Positions 1 through 8,095 of a stretch of 36,627 bases of DNA are shown here, one piece after another. The notes below the pieces were generated by a model. It was not told where the DNA came from and did no database searches. It was given only the letters and a program-made list of their open reading frames with translations. Within the stretch, counting starts at the first letter, position 1. Each line of letters opens with the position of its first letter. Source of the DNA: Kutzneria sp. 744. Its GTDB lineage: Bacteria; Actinomycetota; Actinomycetes; Mycobacteriales; Pseudonocardiaceae. A program made the position numbers and the translations under genes. The stretch covers positions 6,685,792 through 6,722,418 of the forward strand of contig NZ_KK037166.1 in NCBI RefSeq assembly GCF_000568255.1, written 5' to 3'.

Positions 1-161
1 TTCCAAGACCCTCCCGGGGCTCCACCCTGACGCGGAATTCCGAGCTGGACCGCTCCAGTGGGCTTCACCCGTCAGAAGACCTCAGGGTAGGGCGTGAAAC
101 CGCGGCCGGGGCCGCCGATGCCACTGCCGGGCCGGGTTACACCCGGTCGAGTGAGAGCCGG

Positions 162-470
162 CTACGGGTTGCTGCCGCTGTTCAACTGCTTGCGCGCGTC
201 CTGCAGCCCACGCAGCGCCGTGCCGCCCGCGCCCACCGCGACGATGATCGCGATGATCTCGAAGAACACGTTGCCGCTGGCCATCAGCAGCGCCAGCAGC
301 GCCGCCACGGTGGTGATGCCGGCCTGCGGCCAGCGCGACCGCACCCACTGGGCAATCGTCTCGCCGCCCGCCCTGCGGCTGGCGGCCGACCCGAGCACGA
401 ACAGGTATCCGTCGTAGCCGACCGCGGCCACGAGACCGGCCAGGGCGATGATGACGGCGATGAACTCCAT
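162..470 (-). CDS. Small membrane protein of unknown function
   Basis: This is a 102-residue protein I do not recognise. It opens with a hydrophobic segment (about residues 3-28, rich in Ile, Ala, Val, Leu), has a basic polar middle (Arg-Arg, Arg-Ser-Arg-Trp) and then two further hydrophobic stretches (about 50-65 and 68-85), so it should sit in the cytoplasmic membrane with two or three spanning helices. The ATG start is preceded by a G-rich Shine-Dalgarno-like run. It follows the chorismate mutase gene on the same strand after a gap of about 70 bases, so it could be read on the same transcript, but nothing ties it to aromatic metabolism. I see no motif that points to an activity. Confidence 0.7.
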   Translation of the reverse strand: MEFIAVIIALAGLVAAVGYDGYLFVLGSAASRRAGGETIAQWVRSRWPQAGITTVAALLALLMASGNVFFEIIAIIVAVGAGGTALRGLQDARKQLNSGSNP

Positions 471-539
471 GCCCCCAGTGTGCTCGGAGAACGCCGCCGA
501 AGCATCGGTGACATCCCCGAGAACCCCCTGGGTGTTTCG

Positions 540-812
540 TCACCTTCCGAGCGGGCCGCGACCCATCCTGAGCAGGATCAGCGCGATGTCCTTGCCCTCC
601 GGGCCGAGGCCCTCGCGGTAGCGGGCCAGGATGTCGATCTCCCGGTTGTGCACGATCTTCGTGCCGCCGTTGGCCATCCGCGTCTTGCCGACGATGCCGG
701 ACACCTCGGCCCGCCGCCCGATCAGCCGGATGATCTCGGCGTCGAGGTGGTCGATCTCCTCACGCAGCGAGGGGATGTCCGGGGTGGGCTGGTCGCTGAC
801 TGGCGTGCTCAC
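540..812 (-). CDS. aroQ: Chorismate mutase, AroQ type
   Basis: The 90-residue protein has the all-helical AroQ pattern. A first helix reads LREEIDHLDAEIIRLIGRRAE, with the Arg of the LREEID segment and the LIGRR arginines in the places where the family binds chorismate. A second segment includes KTRMANGGTKIVHNREIDIL, and a short C-terminal helix follows. Known role: rearranging chorismate to prephenate, the branch toward phenylalanine and tyrosine, in the cytoplasm. The size fits the short monofunctional actinobacterial enzymes, which often need DAHP synthase as a partner for full activity (family knowledge). The GTG start has GGAGGA about 8 bases upstream. About 50 bases upstream of the start lies a terminator-like hairpin, preceded by an aromatic-rich leader peptide, so control by attenuation is likely. 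Confidence 0.9.
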   Translation of the reverse strand: MSTPVSDQPTPDIPSLREEIDHLDAEIIRLIGRRAEVSGIVGKTRMANGGTKIVHNREIDILARYREGLGPEGKDIALILLRMGRGPLGR

Positions 813-860
813 TGATCTGTCCTCCGTGCTCGGGTCGGAGATCCGGTGGCCCCGGCAGCA

Positions 861-895
861 CAGAAGCCCCGGGTCCGAGGACTCCGGGGCTTCTG
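861..895 (-). terminator. Attenuator terminator hairpin before chorismate mutase
   Basis: A perfect 12-bp stem (861-872 with 884-895) closes an 11-base loop. It lies between the leader peptide stop and the chorismate mutase start, so it is inside the mutase transcript rather than at its end. There is no long U tract, which is common for actinobacterial terminators. Bases 879-887 (loop plus four bases of the 5' arm in the transcript) are exactly complementary to 929-937 in the leader peptide coding region. Confidence 0.7.
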
Positions 896-911
896 CGGTG
901 GTCGTCTGGCG

Positions 912-974
912 CTACGCGACCACGGGAGCCGGAGTCCGGATCCCGTAGAAAAACTCGTAGTGGCGCGCGCACAT
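912..974 (-). CDS. Leader peptide rich in Tyr and Phe, upstream of chorismate mutase
   Basis: This 20-codon frame has ATG at 974-972 and a TAG stop at 914-912. Residues 5-10 are His-Tyr-Glu-Phe-Phe-Tyr, so four of six codons are for the end products of the chorismate mutase branch. No Shine-Dalgarno is seen, but a -35-like TCGACT (1005-1010) and a -10-like GAGACT (981-986), 18 bases apart, would start the transcript at or next to the ATG, which would make it leaderless. A terminator hairpin and then chorismate mutase follow. I infer that the ribosome on these codons senses charged Tyr and Phe tRNA. The frame is short, so codon statistics give no support; the argument rests on its composition and the RNA pairings around it. 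Confidence 0.65.
   Translation of the reverse strand: MCARHYEFFYGIRTPAPVVA
922..946 (-). promoter_or_regulatory. Protector/pause hairpin of the attenuator
   Basis: On the minus strand ACGGGA (946-941) pairs with TCCCGT (927-922), and CCGG pairs with CCGG inside it around a 3-base loop. It locks up the antiterminator strand 929-937. Its 5' arm begins within the second Tyr codon of the leader peptide (945-947), so a ribosome paused on the aromatic codons would open it. Confidence 0.55.
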
Positions 975-980
975 GCCGGG

Positions 981-1010
981 AGTCTCGCACAGCCGGCGGA
1001 GTCCAGTCGA
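981..1010 (-). promoter_or_regulatory. Putative promoter of the leader peptide and chorismate mutase
   Basis: TCGACT (as -35) and GAGACT (as -10) are spaced by 18 bases, and the predicted start falls six to seven bases later, at the leader ATG at 974. The hexamers are only partial matches to consensus; the leaderless geometry is the main support. Confidence 0.4.
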
Positions 1011-1073
1011 GCCCAGGGCTCCGTCGACCCGGCGTGACGGAACTGTCGGTGCCGCCGGGTAGCGTGGTGGGCG

Positions 1074-3398
1074 ATGAGCGCTCTGTTCGATCTGCCCACG
1101 AATCCCCCGGCGCGGGCGACCGGTCCCGACGCGTTGCTGGAGGGCCTCAACCCGCAGCAGCGCGACGCGGTCGTGCACGCGGGGTCCCCCCTGTTGGTCG
1201 TGGCCGGCGCCGGCTCCGGCAAGACCAAGGTGCTGACCAGCCGCATCGCCTATCTCCTGGCGGCGCGCGGCGTGCACCCCGGCGAGATCATGGCCATCAC
1301 CTTCACCAACAAGGCCGCGGCCGAGATGAAGGAGCGGGTCTCCGGGCTGGTCGGGCGGCGCGCCAACGCGATGTGGGTGTCGACCTTCCACTCCATGTGC
1401 GTGCGGCTGCTGCGCCGTGAGGCCAAGACCCTGGGCATGTCGTCCAACTTCACCATCTACGACAGCGACGACTCGCGTCGGCTGATCACGTTGGTGGCGC
1501 GGGATCTCGACCTCGACCCCAAGCGCTATCCGGCGCGCACGCTGGCCGTGCACATCTCCAACCTCAAGAACGAGTTGGTGGACGCGGAGACGGCCAAGGA
1601 CCGTGCGACCAACGACCTGGAGCGCCGGGTCGCCGAGGTCTACGAGTCCTACCAGCAGCGGCTGGGGCTGGCCAACGCCATGGACTTCGACGACCTGATC
1701 ATGCGCACGGTCGAGCTGCTCCAGGTGTTCCCGGCGGTGGCCGAGCACTACCGGCGGCGGTTCCGGCACGTGATGGTGGACGAGTACCAGGACACCAACC
1801 ACGCCCAGTACACCCTGGTGCGCGAGCTGGTCGGCACCGGCGAGGACGGCGTCGCCCCGGGCGAGCTGTGCGTGGTCGGCGACGCGGACCAGTCCATCTA
1901 CGCCTTCCGCGGCGCGACGATCCGCAACATCGTCGAGTTCGAGCGGGACTACCCGCAGGCGCGCACCATTCTGCTGGAGCAGAACTACCGCTCCACCCAG
2001 ACCATTCTCAGCGCCGCCAACGCCGTCATCGCGCGCAACCCCGACCGCCGGGACAAGCGGCTGTGGACCGACTCCGGCGAGGGCGAGAAGATCGTCGGCT
2101 ACGTCGGCGACAACGAGCACGACGAGGCCGGCTTCGTGGCCGGCGAGATCGACCGGCTGGTCGACGCCGGCACGTTCACCAACGGCGACATCGCGGTGTT
2201 CTACCGCACCAACAACCAGTCCCGGGTGTTCGAGGAGATCTTCATCCGGCTCGGGCTGCCGTACAAGGTCGTCGGCGGCGTGCGGTTCTACGAGCGCCGC
2301 GAGGTCCGGGATGCCTTGGCGTACCTGCGGGTGCTGGCCAATCCCGACGACGCCGTGAGCCTGCGACGGATCCTCAACGTGCCCAAGCGCGGCATCGGCG
2401 ACCGGGCCGAGGCCTGCGTGTCGGCCCATGCCGAGCAGCAGCGCATCGGCTTCGCCACCGCGCTGCGCGACGCCGCCGCCGGCAAGGTCGCGCTGCTCAA
2501 TCCGCGCTCCCGCAACGCCATCTCCGGTTTTGTCATCATGTTGGACGAGCTGCACAAGGCCGTCGAGCGCGGCGACGACGTCGGCGACATCCTGGACCAG
2601 GTGCTCGACGTCACCGGCTATCGCGGCGAGCTCGAGGCCAGCGACGACCCGCAGGACGCCTCCCGGCTGGACAACCTGACCGAGCTCATCACCGTGGCTC
2701 GGGAGTTCACCCAGTTCAACCTGCCCGAGCAGGAAGAGGACGACCCGGTCCCGGTCAACAGCCTCGACGCCTTCCTGGAGCGCGTCTCCCTGGTCGCCGA
2801 CTCCGACTCCGTGCCCGAGTCCGACGACGGCGTGGTCACCCTGATGACCTTGCACACTGCCAAGGGCCTCGAGTTCCCCGTCGTGTTCTCCACCGGCTGG
2901 GAGGACGGCGTCTTCCCGCACTCCCGGGCCCTCGGCGATCCCGCCGAGCTGGCCGAGGAGCGCCGGCTGGCCTACGTCGGCATCACCCGTGCCCGGGAGC
3001 GCCTGTACCTGTCGCGGGCCCTCATCCGGTCCGCGTGGGGACAGCCCGCCGCCAACCCCGAATCCCGCTTCCTCGGCGAGATCCCCTCCGACCTCGTCGA
3101 GTGGCGCCGCGTCGAGCCCGAGCGGGCCGCCCCCACCGTCACCACCACCTGGGGCCGCCGCTCCTCCTCCTTCGGCGAGGGCTCCTCCCGTGGCACCCCC
3201 GCCTTCGCCAAGGGCTGGCAGAACGCCCCCGCCCTTGAGCTCGAGGTCGGCGACCGCGTCACCCACGACAAGTACGGCCTCGGCACCGTCGTCGCCGCTG
3301 ACGGCTCCGGCCCCCGCGCCACCGCCACCATCGACTTCGGCTCCGCCGGCACCGTCCGCCTCATGCTCATCGGCGGCGTCCCCCTGACCAAGCTCTGA
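1074..3398 (+). CDS. pcrA: ATP-dependent DNA helicase PcrA (UvrD/Rep family)
   Basis: The 774-residue protein is a complete superfamily 1A helicase moving 3' to 5' on single-stranded DNA; the family acts in nucleotide excision repair and in clearing recombination and replication blocks. Motifs appear in order: LNPQQRDAV (Q motif), AGAGSGKT (Walker A, about residue 45), TFTNKAAAEMKER (Ia), DFDDL, VDEYQDTN (Walker B/II), GDADQSIYAFRGA (III), LEQNYRST (IV), TLHTAKGLEFPVVF (V) and EERRLAYVGITRAR (VI). The C-terminus has the VGDRVTHDKYGLGTVV segment typical of the PcrA tail, which in this family contacts RNA polymerase. The ATG at 1074 lies close to a possible -10 (TAGCGT), so the message may have a very short leader. 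It is transcribed away from the chorismate mutase leader. Confidence 0.95.
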   Translation: MSALFDLPTNPPARATGPDALLEGLNPQQRDAVVHAGSPLLVVAGAGSGKTKVLTSRIAYLLAARGVHPGEIMAITFTNKAAAEMKERVSGLVGRRANAMWVSTFHSMCVRLLRREAKTLGMSSNFTIYDSDDSRRLITLVARDLDLDPKRYPARTLAVHISNLKNELVDAETAKDRATNDLERRVAEVYESYQQRLGLANAMDFDDLIMRTVELLQVFPAVAEHYRRRFRHVMVDEYQDTNHAQYTLVRELVGTGEDGVAPGELCVVGDADQSIYAFRGATIRNIVEFERDYPQARTILLEQNYRSTQTILSAANAVIARNPDRRDKRLWTDSGEGEKIVGYVGDNEHDEAGFVAGEIDRLVDAGTFTNGDIAVFYRTNNQSRVFEEIFIRLGLPYKVVGGVRFYERREVRDALAYLRVLANPDDAVSLRRILNVPKRGIGDRAEACVSAHAEQQRIGFATALRDAAAGKVALLNPRSRNAISGFVIMLDELHKAVERGDDVGDILDQVLDVTGYRGELEASDDPQDASRLDNLTELITVAREFTQFNLPEQEEDDPVPVNSLDAFLERVSLVADSDSVPESDDGVVTLMTLHTAKGLEFPVVFSTGWEDGVFPHSRALGDPAELAEERRLAYVGITRARERLYLSRALIRSAWGQPAANPESRFLGEIPSDLVEWRRVEPERAAPTVTTTWGRRSSSFGEGSSRGTPAFAKGWQNAPALELEVGDRVTHDKYGLGTVVAADGSGPRATATIDFGSAGTVRLMLIGGVPLTKL

Positions 3399-3406
3399 CC
3401 CGCCTG

Positions 3407-3499
3407 ATACTGAAGGCCGGTTAGGTATCACTCGCTCGATCTGGTGCTACTGAGGTATCACTAGATCGAGCGATGCGCTACCTAACTTGCCTTCAGTAT
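3407..3499. repeat. 93-bp imperfect palindrome between pcrA and fic
   Basis: Three paired blocks are nested: 3407-3417 with 3489-3499, 3420-3427 with 3479-3486, and 3432-3442 with 3463-3473, about 30 bp in all, around a 20-base loop. AGGTATCACT is also repeated directly at 3423 and 3453, exactly 30 bases apart. It starts 9 bases after the pcrA stop and ends about 30 bases before the likely fic start. It could be a terminator, a multi-site operator for the fic gene or a miniature inverted-repeat element. No clear target-site duplication flanks it. Confidence 0.8.
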
Positions 3500-3530
3500 T
3501 GTAATGGTATGGATCGGGGGTTTGGTAGCG

Positions 3531-4730
3531 ATGCTCGCTGACGTGTTCGGCGCCGACCAGCGGCGACATGTGGTGCGCAGCGAGCGCGGTTACCTGGCCT
3601 TTGTGCCGCCGAAGCTGCCGCCCGACATCGCCTTCGACACCGCGCTGGTGCGCCGACTGTCCATTGCCGACCGCGCGCTGGGCCAGCTCGCCGGCGTCGG
3701 CCGCACGCTGCCCAATCCGTACCTGCTGGCCCAGGCCATGGTGCGACGCGAGGCCGTGCTGTCCAGCCGGATCGAGGGCACCGTGGCCACGCTGTCCGAC
3801 CTGGTGCGTTACGAGGTCGAACCGGCGGCGGCCCGGACCGACGACGTCGGCGAGGTCTACAACTACGTGTCCGCCGTCGAGCACGTGCTCAAGCCGGACC
3901 GGCGGCTGCCGCTGAGCCTGTCGCTGCTGCGGGAGGCCCACGAGATCCTGTTGTCCGGCGTGCGCGGCGGCTATGCCACGCCCGGCGAGTTCCGGCGTTC
4001 CCAGAACTGGATCGGCCCGCCCGGCTGCGTGCTGGACACCGCCACCTACGTGCCGCCGCCTCCGGACCGGATGTGGGAGTGCCTCGACGCGTTCGAGAAG
4101 CACATGCACGTCGAGCACGACCTGCCGCCGCTGATCACCATCGCCTGCCTGCACTACCAGTTCGAGGCCATCCACCCGTTCATCGACGGCAACGGCCGCG
4201 TCGGCCGCCTGCTCGTCGCGCTCCTGCTCGTCGAGTGGGGGCTCCTGCCCGCGCCGCTGCTGGACCTGTCCGCCTACCTGGAGCCGCGGCGCGACGAGTA
4301 CTACGCGCGGCTGCTCGCCGTGAGCATCGACGGCGACTGGTCCGGCTGGCTCTCCTTCTTCCTCGACGTCGTCGCCAACCAGGCCGCCGACGCCCTGCGC
4401 CGCGCCCAGGCCTTGCAGACCCTGCGCGAGGAACTCCGGGGCCGCGTCACCAACGTCCGGTCCTCCAGCCTCGCCCCGCGCCTTGTCGACGCCCTTTTCG
4501 AGTCGCCGGCGATGACCATCAACCGTGCCGCCGCCATGCTCGGCGTGACCCACCGCGGCGCCACTCTCAACGTCGATCGGCTCGTCGACGTCCGGTGTGC
4601 TGACCGAGGTCGCCAGCACCGGCCGGTCTCGTCGCAGCTGTTGACATCGGTTGCCGGGTGTTGGCTGAACGTACTGCGTTCGGTTTCCGCTCACTCACCC
4701 GAAGCAAGGTCTCAGATACCCCGCGCGTGA
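3531..4730 (+). CDS. Fic-domain protein (AMP transferase family), 3' end frameshifted
   Basis: The protein carries the full Fic signature HPFIDGNGRVGRLL, with the catalytic His and the phosphate-binding loop, and an N-terminal SSRIEGT. The latter matches the inhibitory (S/T)xxxE(G/N) helix that lies ahead of the Fic core in self-inhibited members of the family. These enzymes usually transfer AMP to a target protein. After the core comes a winged-helix-like region (MTINRAAAMLGVTHRGATLNVDRLVD). From there the frame looks wrong: one extra base near 4591 would restore GVLTEVASTGRSR, the expected end of the wing, and that frame then stops at 4642-4644. I chose the ATG at 3531 because it has a G-rich ribosome site; 3504 is also possible. 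The Fic core looks functional, but the DNA-binding tail is probably damaged. Confidence 0.8.
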   Translation: MLADVFGADQRRHVVRSERGYLAFVPPKLPPDIAFDTALVRRLSIADRALGQLAGVGRTLPNPYLLAQAMVRREAVLSSRIEGTVATLSDLVRYEVEPAAARTDDVGEVYNYVSAVEHVLKPDRRLPLSLSLLREAHEILLSGVRGGYATPGEFRRSQNWIGPPGCVLDTATYVPPPPDRMWECLDAFEKHMHVEHDLPPLITIACLHYQFEAIHPFIDGNGRVGRLLVALLLVEWGLLPAPLLDLSAYLEPRRDEYYARLLAVSIDGDWSGWLSFFLDVVANQAADALRRAQALQTLREELRGRVTNVRSSSLAPRLVDALFESPAMTINRAAAMLGVTHRGATLNVDRLVDVRCADRGRQHRPVSSQLLTSVAGCWLNVLRSVSAHSPEARSQIPRA

Positions 4731-4739
4731 AAAATCATT

Positions 4740-7379
4740 TTAGAACCACGCGTATGCCCACCACCTGGTCCGGTGGATGCGATCAGTCAACCCGTTCCCA
4801 TGGCCCTGAGTGGTAGCTTCACTCTGAACGGTGGGGCTACAGCGGTGGGCCTCGCGGACCTGCCAGGCGGGGTCGGCCAGGGCGTCGGCGGCGAGGTGGT
4901 GGAGGGTGTCGGCGCCGGAGGCGAGGGCGGCGGCGCGGACGAGGGGTTCGGGGTCGGTGGCCAGCGGCAGCAGGGCGGCCCTGGCGGCCACGTCGGCAAT
5001 CGACCCCAGGCCCTGGGCCAGCGCCACCCGGACCTCACGCGACGGGTCGGCGGCGGCGGAGGCCAAGGGGGCGGAGGCGTCGAGGGAGACCAGGCCGTGG
5101 ACGGCCTCGATGCGGACCTCGGGCTCGGCGTCGGCCAATGCGCCGGAGAAGGCGGCCGAGGAGCCGAGGCGCAGGGAACGCAGGAGGTAGAGGGCGGCGG
5201 AGCGGACGGCGGGCTCGGCGTTGTGGACGGCACGGAGAAGACGTGCGGTGAAGGGGTCGGTCGCCGACGTGGCCTGGGCCGGCGGCCGACCGGACGGGGC
5301 GGCGTTGTCGGCGGAGCCGTGCGCGGGAGTTGATTCGGCGAGGTCCCGCCGATCGGTGCCTGGCACGTCGATTACTTCCACCAATTCCCGCAGACCGGCC
5401 GCGGCGGTCTGGCGGACGGCGGGGGCGGGGTCGTCGAAGGACTCGGCGAGGGCCGAGGCGAAGCCGGTGGGGGTGGTCTCGGTGAGCGTGGTGACGGCGG
5501 TGAGGCGGACGGCCTCGACGGGGCTCGCGAGGTAGGGGCGGAGGTCGTCGAGGGAGGGGGAAGCCTCGGCCAGGGCCAACAACGCCACTAGGTCGGGGGA
5601 GCCGTCGATGGAGGGGGAAGCCTTGGGTGACAACGACACAGTCTCGGCAGCGGTGGGGAAGTAGCGGGCGATGACGGTAGCGGGGCCGCCGGTGGGGGCG
5701 GGGAACTCGGGGACGGGGACGAGGTACGGCGCTACGGGGCGGCGGACGAACTCCATGGCGCCGTCGGGGGCGCGGCGGAGGTTGAGGTGGGCGAACCAGG
5801 CGGAGTCGTCGCGGGCAGGATGGTCCATGCGGTCGTGGTAGAGGCCCCAACGGGACTCGGTGCGCACAAGAGAGGACCGGGCGGCCATCTCGGCGCAGTC
5901 GCGGATGAAGGAGACCTCTGCGCAGCGCATGAGCTCGTGCGGGGTCCGAGCGCCCATGCCGGCGATCTCGGAGCGCATGCGTTCGAAGTGCTCGACGGCG
6001 ATCTCGAGACGGTTGGAGCTCTTGGGCGGCGCCACGTAGTCGTTGACGAGGCGGCGGAGCTTGTACTCGACCTGGGGCTGGGGAGGACCGTCCGGATTGG
6101 ACAGTGGACGGTAGATGAGCTCGTGGGCGGCGGAGATCTGGTCCTCGGGCAGGGAAACCAGAGGCGCGTCCACGGAAGCGGCATGGGTGCCGGCGAGGTC
6201 GCCGAAGACGAAGGCGCCGATCATGTAGTTGTGGGGCACGCAGGCGAGGTCGCCGGCGGCGTAGAGGCCGGGGACGGTGGTCTGGCCGTGCTCGTCTACC
6301 CAGACGCCGGAGGCGGAATGCCCGCCGCACAGGCCGATCTCGGAGATGTGCATCTCGACGTCATGGGTGCGGTAGTCGTGCCCACGCCCGGCATGGAAGG
6401 TGCCACGGGTGGGCCGCTCGGTGGTGTGCAGAATGCCCTCCAAGGCCCGCACGGACTCCTCGGGCAGGTGGGAAAGCCGGAGGTAGATGGGGCCCCGCTC
6501 GGAATGGATCTCCCGAGCGACCTCGGCCATCATCTGACCGGACCAGTAGTCGCAGTCGACGAAACGATCGCCGGCGGCGTTGGACTGGTAGCCGCCGAAG
6601 GGATTGGCGACGTAGGCGCAGGCGGGTCCGTTGTAGTCCTTGATGAGCGGGTTGATCTGGAAGCACTCGATGCCGGACAGCTCGGCCCCGGCGTGGTAGG
6701 CCATGGCGTAGCCGTCGCCGGCGTTGGTGGGATTCTCGTACGTGCCATAGAGATAACCGCTGGCCGGCAGGCCCAACCGTCCACAAGGGCCGGTGGCCAG
6801 AACAACCGCTTTCGCCGACACGGTGACGAGGTCGCCGCTGCGGGTGTCGAAGCCGACGGCCCCGACGGCCCGGCCGTCAGAAGTGAGAACCCGCACGGGC
6901 ATGACCCGGTTGGTGATGGTGACCAGGGACCGCATGCGCTTCTCTCGCAACACCCGGTAGAGGACCTTCTTGACGTCCTTGCCCTCGGGCATCGGCAACA
7001 CGTAGCTGCCGGACCGGTGCACCCGCCGCACCGCGTACTCGCCGTAGGAGTCCTTCTCGAACTTGACGCCGTAACCCTCCAACCGCCGCACCATGTCGTA
7101 ACCACGGGTGGCGGTCTGCATGATGGTGCGCTGGTCGACGATCCCGTCGTTGGCCCGGGTGATCTCGGCGACGTAGTCCTCGGGGGTGGCCTTGCCCGGG
7201 ATCACGGCGTTGTTGACGCCGTCCATGCCCATGGCCAACGCCCCGGAGTGCCGTACATGAGCCTTTTCCAGCAGCAGCACGGAGGCGCCGCGCTCGGCGG
7301 CGGAGATCGCGGCCATGGTGCCGGCGGTGCCGCCGCCGATCACCAGCACGTCACAGCTCAGCTCACGGCGTTCGGTCAC
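4740..7379 (-). CDS. AprA/fumarate-reductase-like flavoprotein fused to HEAT repeats
   Basis: This is an 879-residue fusion. Residues 1 to about 560 are a FAD flavoprotein of the fumarate reductase / adenylylsulfate reductase alpha group: GGGTAG dinucleotide fold at 15-20, LLLEK for the ribose, GGHSASG near 350 in the place of the substrate-loop histidine, and GLYAAGDLA for the second FAD contact. From about 600 onward there are roughly seven HEAT-like units (D-x-x-x-x-V-R-x-x-A pattern), a scaffold for protein contacts. The GTG start overlaps the ATPase stop by 4 bp, so translation is coupled. The partner ferredoxin is the first structural gene of the operon. The substrate is unknown; a sulfur compound is a guess from the AprAB-like pairing. 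The last 40 residues after WQVREAH no longer look like a HEAT unit, so the 3' end may be truncated or rearranged. Confidence 0.8.
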   Translation of the reverse strand: MTERRELSCDVLVIGGGTAGTMAAISAAERGASVLLLEKAHVRHSGALAMGMDGVNNAVIPGKATPEDYVAEITRANDGIVDQRTIMQTATRGYDMVRRLEGYGVKFEKDSYGEYAVRRVHRSGSYVLPMPEGKDVKKVLYRVLREKRMRSLVTITNRVMPVRVLTSDGRAVGAVGFDTRSGDLVTVSAKAVVLATGPCGRLGLPASGYLYGTYENPTNAGDGYAMAYHAGAELSGIECFQINPLIKDYNGPACAYVANPFGGYQSNAAGDRFVDCDYWSGQMMAEVAREIHSERGPIYLRLSHLPEESVRALEGILHTTERPTRGTFHAGRGHDYRTHDVEMHISEIGLCGGHSASGVWVDEHGQTTVPGLYAAGDLACVPHNYMIGAFVFGDLAGTHAASVDAPLVSLPEDQISAAHELIYRPLSNPDGPPQPQVEYKLRRLVNDYVAPPKSSNRLEIAVEHFERMRSEIAGMGARTPHELMRCAEVSFIRDCAEMAARSSLVRTESRWGLYHDRMDHPARDDSAWFAHLNLRRAPDGAMEFVRRPVAPYLVPVPEFPAPTGGPATVIARYFPTAAETVSLSPKASPSIDGSPDLVALLALAEASPSLDDLRPYLASPVEAVRLTAVTTLTETTPTGFASALAESFDDPAPAVRQTAAAGLRELVEVIDVPGTDRRDLAESTPAHGSADNAAPSGRPPAQATSATDPFTARLLRAVHNAEPAVRSAALYLLRSLRLGSSAAFSGALADAEPEVRIEAVHGLVSLDASAPLASAAADPSREVRVALAQGLGSIADVAARAALLPLATDPEPLVRAAALASGADTLHHLAADALADPAWQVREAHRCSPTVQSEATTQGHGNGLTDRIHRTRWWAYAWF

Positions 7380-8095
7380 TGCGTGCTCCCCAGTGCGGCA
7401 AGGATCTCGGCGCGGGCGGCGGAGTTGTCGCCGCCGCCGCGCGGGAACGGGACGTCCACAATGGACCTGATCGAGGTCGGGCGGCCGCCGAGCACGGCGA
7501 CCCGGTCGCCGAGGAAGACGGCCTCGTCGACGTCGTGGGTGACAAAAACGATGGTGGTCGGCTGCTGGGACCAGACGTCGACCAACAGCAGCTGCATGGC
7601 CCGTCGGGTCTGGGCGTCCAAGGCGCCGAAGGGCTCGTCGGCCAGGATCACCCGCGGTCCGGAAGCCAGGGTCCGGGCCAGCTGAACCCGCTGCCGCATG
7701 CCACCGGACAGCTCACGCGGCAGGTGGTCGGCGTAGCCGTCGAGGCCGACACGCTCGATCCACGACAGGGCCTGGGAACGGCGGGAAATCCTTGGCACGC
7801 CGCGAATCGCCAGCGGCAGCTCGACATTGCGGCGGACGCTGCGCCACGGCAGCAGGCCGTCCTCCTGGAACACCAGGGCCCGCTCGGCCGAGGTTCGCAC
7901 GATCGGTCGGCCGTCCAGGGTGATGGCGCCGCCGGACGGTCGGTGCAGACCGGCCAGAGTGCGCAGCACGGTCGACTTGCCGCAGCCGGAACCGCCGACC
8001 AGCACCAGGATCTCGCCGGCCTCGATCTTGAGGTCGATCCCGTGCAGCACAGAGGTTTCCCGGTAACCAACGCTGAGGTCCTCGATGAGCATCAT
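7376..8095 (-). CDS. ABC transporter ATP-binding protein, nitrate/sulfonate/taurine type
   Basis: This 239-residue ATPase has Walker A GGSGCGKST, the Q-loop in VFQEDGLLPW, signature LSGGMRQRV, Walker B VILADEPFGALD and the switch His in FVTHDVDEAVFLGDRV. The layout and the QEDGLLPW loop match the SsuB/TauB/NrtD group that energises uptake of nitrate, sulfonates or taurine. It should work on the cytoplasmic side of the permease encoded just upstream. The ATG at 8095 overlaps the permease stop (ATGA), and its own stop overlaps the GTG of the flavoprotein gene. A second in-frame ATG follows at once at 8092. Confidence 0.9.
   Translation of the reverse strand: MMLIEDLSVGYRETSVLHGIDLKIEAGEILVLVGGSGCGKSTVLRTLAGLHRPSGGAITLDGRPIVRTSAERALVFQEDGLLPWRSVRRNVELPLAIRGVPRISRRSQALSWIERVGLDGYADHLPRELSGGMRQRVQLARTLASGPRVILADEPFGALDAQTRRAMQLLLVDVWSQQPTTIVFVTHDVDEAVFLGDRVAVLGGRPTSIRSIVDVPFPRGGGDNSAARAEILAALGSTQ

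Noticed and set aside
1-161. Possible gene end at the left edge
   Set aside because: A frame is open from position 2 to about 114, but it has no recognisable composition or motif and is too short to judge.
975-3431. Very long open frame on the minus strand opposite pcrA
   Set aside because: Its Gly/Ala/Val/Asp-rich composition is the usual antisense shadow of a GC-rich gene. Only its last 21 codons (912-974), which lie outside pcrA, were kept, as the leader peptide.
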